DNA from: Gnetum montanum
Taxonomy: Eukaryota > Streptophyta > Gnetopsida > Gnetales > Gnetaceae
NCBI GenBank assembly: GCA_015680685.1
Contig: MNCI01038293.1
Coordinates: 445,252 to 509,251 of the forward strand
Reading direction: 5' to 3'
Length of the DNA stretch: 64,000 nucleotides
Every line of letters begins with the position of its first letter. Position 1 is the stretch's first letter. Under the pieces are notes generated by a model. That model was not told where the DNA came from. It ran no database searches and saw nothing but the letters and a program-made list of their open reading frames with translations. This document shows, piece after piece, positions 35,064 to 45,562 of this stretch. A program made the translations under genes and the position numbers.

Positions 35064-36636
35064 TCCCTTTCATTAAATAAACTTTTAATAAATTTGCAAC
35101 CTTGGTAGTTTCTGAAATTGAGAAGGATTCAAAGGTTTGAACAAGGTGTGACTTCAAGGAGACTCAATACTCTTTGTACTCTTCCACTTACTTGAGTGCT
35201 TGGGTGTTTTCATGAGTTACTCACCGTTCCATGTCATTGACTATAGGAAGTAAAATAAAGTCTTTGCATGGTGTGGTTCCCATCCAAAGAGGAAAAATAA
35301 CAAAAAATAAAGAAAAAAACATGATGGGAATTCAAAGCACACCCCATAGATAAGTAACTAGGCTACAAGCATTGGTTATGGGACTAGAAAGACATGTTGC
35401 CCATGCATAAAGGTCCCCTCTAACTAAGGCCCTCTCTTAGTTTCTACTTCTCTTTTCTTCTCTTTATGGAATGGTTGTTGTTTTGTGGAAGCACTCTTGT
35501 GTCTTAAGGAGGTGGATTGGTCTTAAAGTGATAATGTAAAGTCATTGAAAGAGGTTGGTTTTGGTTTGGACTAAGGATGGATCTTCTTAGGTCATTTTAA
35601 ACAAAAGCTTCACAAGGAACTTCTCATGACCTCAATTTTAAATTCCATTCCACCTTCTCCATCATCTGTCTCTGTTGACCGTAACTCACCTCACTATTGG
35701 TGTCCATGTTCTTGGTTCCATGTCTTGGTCTGACATACTTGAATTTGTAGGTAGAATCTTCCAGGTTTTAATTCTTAACTTTCATCGACCATTGGTCACC
35801 TATGTGGCCCACGGACACCTTAGGTTGAGGTTATGCAAGAGCAAAAAGGGCATGTGCCTACTATGGGGAGGACCCACTTGCATATCCCTTGGTTGGGTTT
35901 GTTAAGTACCTTATCCCTAGGCATTCTCGTAAGCAAAATCTTTCATACACCCATCTTCTACATCACCCTGTATCTTCCTTTACATATTTTGTTGATGAAA
36001 TACATTCTCCATCAAAATTTTCAATTTTTGAGCTTTCAAAGATACTCTTCAATGCTTTTATCATATTCTTAGCTTTTCTAAGATTCCATAGATCCCAAAT
36101 TCATAGAAAAATTTCTTATATTTCTTGAGATATTGAAATTTCAAAATTTTTACCAATGGGCCCCATATACTATAAGGGAAAAATACTATAAATAAATGTG
36201 ACCCCACTTAGAAAATTTTACATTTTCCCATAAACACCAAAGGGTTTTTTCAAATTTTCAAAGCCTAGAACCTTCCAAAGCCCATAACTCATAAATCGTT
36301 TACCCAAATCACTCCGTTCTTTGACCCAACAGCTACCAAAGGTAAGCTCTTTGTTGTGGCAGCCACAAATGTACCACTTTTGATAGAAACATTTTCGCGA
36401 TTTTTCTAACTACCACAAAGGTTTAACTAAAAAATCAACTATTAAATACTAAATTACAATAGTTAAATCTTTCCAACAAGCTCTGGTGATAATTATAATA
36501 AATAATTAATAAAATAATCAATCTACCATGGTCCAACCTTAGCCAAAGTGTAACTAACTAACTAACGAGAAAAGGTATTCAAAACTTTAAAGTTACACAT
36601 TACATCTACTAATCCATGGATGTGTTGTGACTGTAG
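35064..36636 (+). other. Element B spacer, part 2
   Basis: Resumes after the TGAGG duplication and aligns with 5450-7230 of element A, including ATGGGGAGGACCCACTTGCAT near 35862. A candidate TATA box (CTATAAATAAATG, 36187-36194) precedes ORF3 by about 450 bp. No coding frame. Confidence 0.6.
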
Positions 36637-38411
36637 ATGGCACCAAAAGAAAAGCACACGCAAGAAGCAAGATCATTCCAACTAAGGGAAAAATGGCCTA
36701 GAATGGGAAGGGGCCAAGAATAGCCCCAAGAAGAACCATTGGCAACCCACACCATAGGTTTTCTCAAGCAATAGGTAGAAGTGGAATTTATTAGACAAAT
36801 TCTAGAACCAGTAACAAAACACTTCCATTGGGATGATGCACTAGCATAACCAGCAAACCTCAAGCTAACCTTAACAGAGGCCTGCCTAAATCAAATCAAA
36901 TTGAGGAAGGTCCAAAAATCGGTGCTCCAGGAGTTAAACTTTGACCCTTTCTTGGAGCATGCACCAAGAGAAGTGCAAGACTAGCTGAAGGCCTCTCCCA
37001 TGTGGTCAATCATCACTTCCACTAGGGAGTAATACATGAGAGAGACATTTCTATTCTGGAATAATGGGCAACTTAGATCAACAGTAAAAATCAAGGACAT
37101 CTTGATGTCCTACTTAGCGTAGGGCATTACTAAAGTGCTTGGGTTGCTTGAAATGGGGGTGAACCTTACTGAGATCCCAATGCAGGTGAATCCTAGTATC
37201 AAGAAAGAATGGGTGCAATAGTGTTATGGCATCGACCGTAAGGAGTTTGATGTGCAAAGAGGATTTATTATAAGATTGTAGCCTTCCACATCAATCCCAC
37301 ATTGAGGCCAAGCAAAATCACCATCTTCTTTACCTAAGCATGCGCTACTCTGAGTGGGAGATTCCTGATCAACCTTCCGCAGCTATTTTATCTAGAGATG
37401 GGGAAGTGATTTAAAAAAATGAACAAGAAAGGAAGTCATTCCCCTTGCCATGCCTCATTAGAAAACTTTGTTGAAGGGAAGGGATAGTTCGTTACACCAA
37501 TGACATTGTCAAAACTATTCCAACCGCCAACTAGGAACAGTGACGAAAGACAAGATGCCTACAACCACAGTTCAAGAAGAGGAGCAATGACCACCACCTC
37601 CACCTACCACTCAAGCAACAACGCAAGACATCGTTGCAACCACCCAACGATTACGAGAATATAGTGAATGGCTCTTGAGTGAACAAGAGTAATAAGTAGG
37701 CATGAATGGTAGGGACCCATCTATCTACCAACCAGCAATGAGTCACCTGAACAAGGTGGCTAGAAAAATTAGTTCGATGGGTGAGGGTGGACACATTTTC
37801 TCAACCCAAAGAACGCAACTGTTGGTAGGTTGAATTTGAGCACCAAAGAGGTCATAGTATCTCTCATAGAACAACAATCACTTCCAGAAATTTGTGGGAA
37901 TGTTGTGACCTTCTAGGTGGGCTTGGAGGAGGGTGAAGGGGCAATTGTATTGGTGATGCAGCACCAAGGGTAGGAGACCGTAGTAGACGTGGTCATTGAT
38001 CATATTGCTGAGACTCTCAACGCACCTACACCATCTACACTAGACATCACTACACTCAAAGATGTGCAGATGTCCATAGGAATGACAAGCAGCAGAATAA
38101 ATGTAGCGTAACATAAAGAACTACTAGATCGACTAGTAAGAACCAGGTAACCACTTCCAAATGTCTTTGACTTTCCAGACAACATTACTACAACCCAATC
38201 AAAGCTGCTGGAGGTAAGGGGCCAATAACACCATATTGGAGAAAAATGTGAAATAGTTAAGGAGCAAAATGAATGCTTGGCTATGGAAGTTGCTAAACTA
38301 AGAGCCCAGATTATCAATCCCACATTTCTTAACGACACTAATAAGAGATGAAGCTATGTAGCAACTTCACACTAAATTGAAAGGAGTTGAAGTTGTAATG
38401 GAGATAGCAGT
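36637..38411 (+). pseudogene. Element B ORF3, first part (interrupted by element D)
   Basis: Starts MAPKEKHTQEARSFQLRE. Then ELNFDPFLEHAPREVQD, MWSIITSTRE, TVKIKDILMSYLA and, in another frame, SFPLPCLIRKLC with GIVRYTNDIVKTIPTA, which match ORF3 of element A (LPFPCLIKKLC, GYTNDIPRRAQ). A glutamine-rich helical part follows. Element D is inserted at 38411 and the frame resumes at 55764. The domain resembles plant retroelement ORFs annotated as putative plant transposon protein. The role is unknown and stops are frequent. Confidence 0.6.
38407..38411 (+). repeat. Target-site duplication of element D (left, GCAGT)
   Basis: GCAGT is repeated exactly at 55759-55763 after the right LTR. Confidence 0.93.
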
Positions 38412-39280
38412 TGTAACAACGGAAAAAGTCGGCAATTGGAAAATACCAACAAAATTCCTTGTACATAGTTTTAACTACGGATCTGTGCGAGGGCTATGCT
38501 GGAAAATGAATCTGTGGTGCCCTGAATGGTCTTGTCGATCAGACAGGGACTTACTAAATTAGTAAACCGATGGGGATTATGAATATTTTGTGGAACGATT
38601 TGATTCGACGAGTCACGAAATGAGAGAAAAACAATGTAGATAAAAGGAATCATACACGAGAGAAACACGTGATTTCAAGATCTATGCTTTGACCCAAAAA
38701 ATGAATATTTTGTATACCATGTTACACTAGGGAAACCCCGATTGTCTTGTGTGGAACAAACACAAAATAACAAGAAAACTGTCTAAGCAGAAGAATAGAA
38801 TGGAGTCCGATCTACCTCGTAGGCCAGAGATGGGATGCAAGGAAGGTCAATTTTTGACGACTATTGATCAACTGCTTCTGATCAATAGAACTCACAAGCC
38901 ACATCAGATGATCTCTTGATCTCTGATCTGCTCCTTTTGCCTTGGGTAGTCTCTGCTCGAAATTGCCGACGATGACCAATGGAGAAAGTTGTGTCTTCGC
39001 CAAAAGGCCAATTGCTGCTGCTACCAATGTTCAAGCCAAATGTTTTCTGTCTCTGTTGAAAGATGATGCTGCCCAAAAGATGGCCAAAAGTGCTGCCCTC
39101 TTTCTTTGTCTCTCTGTATGTCTCTCTCTGTGTCCGTCTCAGTCTTTTTTTCTCTTTTCTTCGCTAATTGTGATATTTATAAGTTTGAAAATATGTGGAG
39201 AAGGCATGGCTGTGATGACATGTGTTCCAAACCTTTTTGAAGATCGTTGACTTGACCATTCTTGTGTTGAAATTCGTGAC

Positions 39281-39314
39281 TACGCACAATACGCGCATCT
39301 GCGTATTGTGCGTA
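39281..39314. repeat. Perfect 14-bp inverted repeat in the D LTR
   Basis: TACGCACAATACGC (39281-39294), a 6-base loop, then GCGTATTGTGCGTA (39301-39314). In the other LTR (about 55076-55109) the arms read TATGCACAATACGT and GCGTATTGTGCATA, so one C-to-T change in the left arm is matched by G-to-A in the right arm. Confidence 0.85.
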
Positions 39315-39361
39315 TGAATGACAAATGTGGATCGAGCATGTCTCAGTTGATTTAGGGCTAC

Positions 39362-39796
39362 ATTACGCTCGTACGCATTGCGTCGCGTGCAAGAGTGTAA
39401 TAAAGCATAAAAGTAATGTACTCAAGTTGCTTTACGCTCATTCATGCCACTGAGCGTATTGAAGCGTAAACAATGATTAACTTGGTGATGAATTACGCTG
39501 ACGTACACTGCGTTGCGTAACGAGCGTAAGGTGATCAATCTGCAAGAAAGAGAGAAAAAGTTGATCTGTTGCGCTTCCTTTGGATTCTCTTTGACGTTTT
39601 CGAAGCTCATTACGCTGCCTTGCGTAACAAAGCGTAAATCTACCCTTGGACAAAAGACTTAGCAAAATACACAAGGGATCGCATATTACACTGCTTAGAC
39701 CTTAGGCCTCGCCAATTCTGCTGAAGTAAACTGCTTTCTAGTATCAGACTATATTCCGCTAAGCATCATTACGCTACGTTGCGTACTATAGCGTAA
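39362..39796. repeat. TTACGCT/AGCGTAA near-palindrome array in the D LTR
   Basis: Five further units: 39362-39401, 39431-39470, 39492-39529, 39609-39637 and 39768-39796. Each opens with (A)TTACGCT and closes with AGCGTAA or a one-base variant, and three have an inner TTGCGTA. All are kept in the other LTR with scattered CG-to-TG or CA changes. They lie in the LTR part upstream of transcription (U3 or leader), so a regulatory role is possible. Confidence 0.8.
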
Positions 39797-39965
39797 AGAC
39801 GAAAAAGATAGCAAGATAGGAAATCTGCAAAAAGGAAACTGAAGTCCTAATGCCGCACACCTCCTTGCCTTGTCTTGTTCTCTTTTCTGGAACTCTGTCA
39901 TGTATTCTTGTCTGAATCGCGAATCTTCGCTTGAAGCCGACTTACAATTTTCACGGTGTTTCAAT

Positions 39966-39976
39966 GGCCCCTCTTT
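39966..39976 (-). promoter_or_regulatory. Polypurine tract of element D
   Basis: GGCCCCTCTTT on the + strand, read AAAGAGGGGCC on the element strand, just before the 3' LTR. Nearly identical to element E. Confidence 0.75.
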
Positions 39977-41123
39977 GTTGACGGTTAGAGGGCTTGCTCG
40001 AAAGACGTCGACAAAGAATACGAAACACCGGATAGGTAAAAGCATCAACAACGTTCATCAATTGTTACTCAAGTGTCGCCCTGTCAACATAGAAGAGCAA
40101 AGATAGAGGGAATAGGAGATAGGATCGTACAGTAGGAAACAGGTTCAGGCAAGACACAAATGACTAAGGATGACTTCTTCACACATAAGCAGTTAGGCCT
40201 TTCTCCTGCAAGTGTGTTAGCACGGATTTACACCGTCATTTTGTAGATGAAGGGGCTGCATAGACGAATTTTGTTGTGTTTGCACGGCCTGGGTGAGATG
40301 TGTTTCACCCATTTTTCCGACCCCCATTTTTTTTAGCGTCCATTAGGCGAATTGCGTTACGCTAGTTTATGGACTTGATTGTAATGTGAATGTGGAAAAT
40401 GGGTGTTGCGTGTGTAGGTTTTGCAAACGGGAAGCAGATAGTAGAGATGAAGTACAGTAAGAGTTGAGGGTAGGATTATAGGGGAACATGGATGCACTTT
40501 TAAGCGGACGAGCTAACCTGAGCAGCCATTTCAAAACGCTATTTTTACTTCACCGCTCAGATGAATGCACCTTTGAACGACATCCTCGAAGCAAGTACCC
40601 TGCAACCAAAGAGGAAAACAGAGGATACCATTGTCCATGCGAATTGCGGGTGAGGTTGTTAAAACGAGTACTATTAGAGGCAAGATAAATTGATCGAGCT
40701 AGGAAGGAGGAACTGTAGCACAAGGCCCGAGTTTTCACCCTTAACGCTTGGCCCAGCATATCGCCGCCACAGAACATCAGACTCAGCGCCCCTGATTGGT
40801 TATGTAAAGAATCAACCAGATGAATCTGTGAAGCCAAAGCCTGATAGTAATGATGAGCGGAGATCCCCAAAGCCGTAGTTGATGAGAACGCCTTTGGGGC
40901 TCCGGACGGGGAAACGAACCTCTCAGAGGCACCACCACTGATACAGATGCAGTGATGGTATCTCCGAGGGGTCAGTAGTATGCCCTTCAGCACATCCGAA
41001 GAAGCGGTAGAATGCCGATGAGGTAGTGACATTGAGCCTATCTCAGCGTCCCACCCCGTGTGTCTTGTAGCTGCACAGAGATAGTCGCGCTCGCTTGAGT
41101 CGCATGAGAGTAGTTTGTGAGCC
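39977..41123. other. Element D region between polypurine tract and stem-loop array
   Basis: Non-coding in the family (E has no frame here). In D an open minus-strand frame of 323 codons (40550-41521) crosses this region and the array, but it has no counterpart in E. It contains a GCGTTACGCTAGTTTATGG block near 40350 that joins the LTR word and the stem-loop word. Confidence 0.4.
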
Positions 41124-41607
41124 CCAGCTTTAAGTCCTGGTTGACTGTCGTTGCTAGTTTTAAGTCTCAGCAGACCATGGTCCCAGTTTAGAGTCTGGGC
41201 GGACCGAAAAATGCTAGTTTTACGTCGTAGCGAATGGTGGTGAAGCTCATTTATGGTCTCAGCAAACTGTGTTGTGGATGTCAGTTTCATGTCATGACCC
41301 AAGGACAGATCTACGCTGGTTTTACGTCTCAACAGATGGTTACTTATCTTTGCTAGTTTTGTGTCATGACGGACAGCCGATGCCAGTTTAGTGTCGTGGC
41401 GGACGTGTGCAGAAAATGCCAATTTTTCGTCTTGGTAGACCTGTACAACATTGCTAGTTTTACGTCGTAGCGGACGATTACAACTTGCCAGTTTAGCGTC
41501 ATGGCAGACGATCAGTGCCAATTTAGCGTTGTGCTAGACGTGTGAAGGGAGTGCCAGTTTTACATTGTAGCGGACGTTTGTTGCCAGTTTAACGTCGTAG
41601 CGGACCA
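41124..41607 (+). repeat. Stem-loop repeat array of element D (after pol)
   Basis: About fifteen units, 24-48 bp apart, of the form GCYAGTTTTACGTCGTRGCGGAC. The first and last four bases of each core pair, with different but matching sequences: GCTA/TAGC, GCCA/TGGC, CCCA/TGGG, GTCA/TGAC, CCAG/CTGG. The loop TTTTACGTC varies independently. The array begins 37 bp beyond the pol stop. E has the same kind of array at the same place. Confidence 0.9.
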
Positions 41608-41643
41608 TTGGTGCCATACCTAGTGCTCACACTGAAGATACAG

Positions 41644-44600
41644 CTATACGTAATACCACTTCAGATATATATGATAAATAGGATTTAATAGCTCGTTGCC
41701 GTCAATGTTCGCTAGCTTAAATGCCTCGTTGCCATACACATATGTCACCAAGAAAGGGCCCTCCCAGTTTGCAGAGAACTTGCCTACTGGTTCGCAAACG
41801 GCCTTGAGAACTAAATCTCCTTTCTTGATAGGACGTTGCTGAAGATTGTGACGATACTTTTGCCTCTGTTTGTCTTGATACTTTTCAATTGTATCAAGCG
41901 TTTGTATTCGCTTCTCTTCTACTGAATCCAAATCCATGATCCGAGACTCGGTGTGTTGAGCCTCATTTATAATCGTGGAGAGGACCATTCTCAAAGAGGG
42001 AATTTGCAGTTCGAGGGGCAACATTGCTTCAGATCCGTAGACCAAGCTATAGGGCGTACTGTCTGTAGTTGTCCTACATGTAGTACGATATGCCCATAAC
42101 ACGTAGAGACTTTTTTCATGCCACCGCCTCTTGTTGCTGTCGAGCATTTTCTTGAGCAGATTGATGATGACTTTGTCTGTGGCTTCAGCTTGACCATTTG
42201 CTTGTAGGTAATAGGGCGAGGAAAAAGATTCTTTAATGCCAAGGCTGTCACGGAAGGATTTGGTTTCCGTACTACTAAACTATGGTCCATTATCGGTCAC
42301 GATAGTCATCGGGACACCAAATTTGGTTACAATGTTGTCTAAGATAAAATGGAAAATCTGCTGAAATGTGATCTTCCATAGGGGGATAGCCTCTACCCAC
42401 TTCGTAAAGTACTCAGTAGCGGTAATTATGAAACTATGACTTGCGGAAGATTTCGGTGTAATAGGGTCTATAATGTCTAGTCTCCATCGTTGGAACGACT
42501 ATGTTATCTGAGTCGTGTGTAACTCCGTGGGTGACACGTGTATTAGATTTGCATGACGCTGACACGTGTCACATGTTTTAACCTTTTTTAGACAATATTT
42601 TTCCACATGAGGGCAGTAATACCCTAGGCGGCGGATTTTTGAAGCCATAGCGCGTGGTGCTACGTGTCCTCCACATAATCCCTCGTGAACCTCGTCAACG
42701 ATACGCTGTGCTTGGTCTTTGTTAACGCAAGTAGGCAGCACACCATCAAAAGAGCGTCTACAAAGAGTATTGTCTCATATGATGACGTACTACCTAGCTC
42801 GCTTGCGGATTGCATCTTTCTACGTGCGTGTTAATTCGTGGGGTAGTTCACCTTGCAAAAGGTAAGTTTTGATACTATCGTACCATTCTGGCGTTTCATC
42901 CTCGAGCAAAGAAGATATTTGTGTCGCCTGAATGATGGGCTCTATGCAATCTGTTATCAATGTGGGACAAGTGTCGAGCAGGTGTAAGGGTACGTTTAAA
43001 GCCAGTGTAGCCAATGCGTCGGCCAGTGTGTTATCAGTTCGCGGCACGTGTTGGGCATCGATAGTCGAGAATCGTCTCAGGAGATCTTTAGCCGTATCGC
43101 AATACAGCTATAAATGTGCAGCCTTGCAGGCGTAGACTCGTGTGATATGATTAATGACGAGCATCGAATCACCCCTAATTGCCAGGTGTTGAACATCTAG
43201 TTTGCTGACAGTTAGTAATCCTCTGAGGAGCCCCTTGTACTCTGCCACGTTGTTCGTACAGGGGAAGGTCAAGCGATAAGCGTGAAGACGCACATCCTCA
43301 AGTGATAGCGTAATGACGGTGGCAGCACTACCACCTCTAGCGGTTGAAGCTTCGTCGAAATACAACGTCGCTTCGGGGCCTGTTAAGACAGGGCTTACAC
43401 TATGTACATATTCATCTGGAAATTCAGGCTCTATGGTTGCCTGACTGTCAAGAGGAGATGTTACTAATTAGTCAGCTATCGCTTGGCCTTTCGTAGAAGA
43501 TTGGCCAATGTAATGCAGATCGAACTCTGCTGTGATAGCCTTCCAACGGGCTATTTTGCTGCTTTCGTATAAGTTATGCGTAATGGCCTTAAAGATGTTA
43601 TTTTTACAGATGATGTTAACTTGGCTACGGAAAAGATAATGTCTGCACTTCTTGAGCATAAATACTAATGCTAAGCAGTTACGCTCTACTTCGTTATACC
43701 TCATTTCATACGCACATAGAGCATGACTCAAGTAGTAGATGGGTACTTCCGACCCATCATCCCTCCTTTGATAGAGTAACGCTGCTACGACTACGTCTGA
43801 AGTTGTGAGGTAGATATAAAATGGCTGATTCCTTTGCGGCGGGAAAACTGTTGGCAAGCGTTGAAGCTCTTGCTTCAAGCTATCAAACGCATGCTGACAA
43901 TCGTCCATCCATTCGAAATTAATCCCCTTTTTAAGCAAATGTTGCATGGGGTGTAACTTATAGGTTAATCTCGAAATGAACCGCCTGATAAACTATAACC
44001 TCCCCTGTAATCCACGTAATTGCTTAAGACTTGTAGGGGGTGCCAATTCAACAATGGCTTTGACCTTGTCAGGATCTACGCGTATTCCAGTTTCCGATAC
44101 CACAAAACCCAGCATGCATCCGGTTTTGACTCCAAACACACTTTTTTGGGTTGAGTCGGAGATCGTACTTAGAACATCTCTTGAGGACTAACTTCAGGTC
44201 TTCTAAATGATCTTCTGACTTTATAGATTTAACAGCTATATCATCGACATAATCATTCAATCTCCCTAAGAAATAATCGCTAAAGATGTACGTCATGGCT
44301 CGTTGGTACGTTGCTCTGGCGTTCTTCAAGCCAAAAGGCATCATGGTGTAACAAAAAGTTCCCCAAGGCATCATAAACGTCGTTGTTAACTGGTGTTCCG
44401 GGTTAATTCGTATCTGATTGTAGCCCGAGAAACCATCCATGAAGGACAAAAGCGCATGCCCAACGATTGTATCCACCAGTTGATCAATACTTGGCAATGG
44501 GAAGTTATCTTTGATTGTAGCTTTGTTCAAGTCTTGGAAGTCTATGCAAATGTGTATTCCTCCAGTATTTTTAGGAACCACTACAATGTTAGATACCCAC

Positions 44601-45066
44601 TCTAAGTAATCAACTGCGCGGATAAAACCAGCCTGGTACAGTTTAGTGATTTCATCACACATTGCTAGCGCGACTTCTGGCTTGATCTTTCGTGCTTTTT
44701 GTCTAACGGCTTTGATATGGGGATCTAGGATTATATTGTGTTGAATCAACCTTGTGTCTAGTCCTGGCATATCCTCATACAACCATGTAAACACCGTGAT
44801 ATTACTCTGGAGAACTTGTTGTATGTCATCATGTATCTTTTGGTCTAATAGAGAACTAACCTTGAGAGTTTTAGCCTCACCCCTATGCATAATCACAGAT
44901 CTAGCATACGCGTCGATTACTCTGGCCAGTCTGGAGATGTTTCTGACGCGGTTATAACTATGTCATTAGGGGCTAGGTTAGTTTCTATTAGTGTGGGGTC
45001 AAGCTGTCTAATGGTTTTACCGTATACGCTTGTTAAAACTAGCGGTGCAGATAAAATCTTGTCCAT
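41644..45066 (-). pseudogene. Element D pol: reverse transcriptase, two RNase H domains, integrase
   Basis: Starts MDKILSAPLVLTSVYG at 45066; a frameshift near 44900 precedes a long open frame (44896-44069). Reverse transcriptase: GFIRAVDYLEWVSNIVVVPK, SFMDGFSGYNQIR, TPWG-like MPWGTFCYTMMPFGLKN and NDYVDDIAVKS (catalytic pair in 44240-44251). First RNase H: 43947-43468. Second RNase H: 43365-about 42960 (MYFDEAST, FPCTNNVAEYKGLLRGLL, IRGDSMLV, NTLADALA), typical of the Tat lineage. Integrase: HEGLCGGHVAPRAM, CDTCQRH, TIVTDNGP, QANGQAEATDKVI and a long open end (42147-41644). It has its own start codon and lies about 5.1 kb from gag-pro. A few stops remain. Confidence 0.92.
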
Positions 45067-45562
45067 CTGTCAGTTATCCTACAAAATTGCCAAATATGAA
45101 AATAATTAGAAAGATGCTAAGTTTAGTGCGATAAGTTTTTAGTGAATAACGTTTAGTCTAGCATATAGAACGTGATGCAACGTTACTGAGCGTGAAACTA
45201 ACTGGATTTCAAATGCCGCGAACAGCCTGTAATTAATGAGATCTGATTACGAGAAGATAAGATACGGTAGTTTAGGGTCATTTCAGACCGTGGTGCGTGT
45301 GATATCTGACATAATTAGTGCCTTGATCTCCGGTTTCCAGCTCATACTGACACCAATATTTGGGTAAGTATCGCTGAAGTTGGGTTTCAAGTCGGTTAAA
45401 TTTTGCCTATAAGTATGCAATTTTCAGTAAGAACGGGCTATTGGCTATCGTGAATTTAAATTCCTAACTGTTACAGAGCGAAAGGAAGAGGAGCAAAGGA
45501 TTGGAGCGCATAGTTTTGATGGCGTAAAGACGTAAAATTATGAAGGTTTTGAAATTGTGATA
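45067..45562. promoter_or_regulatory. Divergent spacer between pol and the antisense gene of element D
   Basis: The two start codons face away from each other, 496 bp apart. On the + strand TATAAGTA at 45408-45415 lies about 150 bp before the antisense start. One stem-loop unit (GGTAGTTTAGGGTCATTTCAGACC, 45266-45290) and several CGTAA-type words are present. It could serve both genes, but this is inferred from layout only. Confidence 0.45.

Larger units (their letters stand above)
38412..39963 (-). repeat. Element D 3' LTR
   Basis: On the + strand it starts TGTAACAACGGAAAAAGTCGG and ends GGTGTTTCA. It matches 54220-55758 throughout. It contains six near-palindromic units built on TTACGCT and AGCGTAA. 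The element polypurine tract adjoins its right edge. Confidence 0.93.

Noticed and set aside
38942-39250. Frames of 60-100 codons repeated in both D LTRs (also 54750-55035)
   Set aside because: Both LTR copies give the same frames because they are repeats, and the frames are shifted or broken between copies, so they are not conserved proteins.
40550-41521. Open minus-strand frame of 323 codons after pol of element D, the second longest in the window, with repeated RRKTS and DTKLA words
   Set aside because: The repeated words are just the stem-loop array read in one frame, and element E has no comparable frame in this region. Probably open by chance, though translation data on intact copies would settle it.
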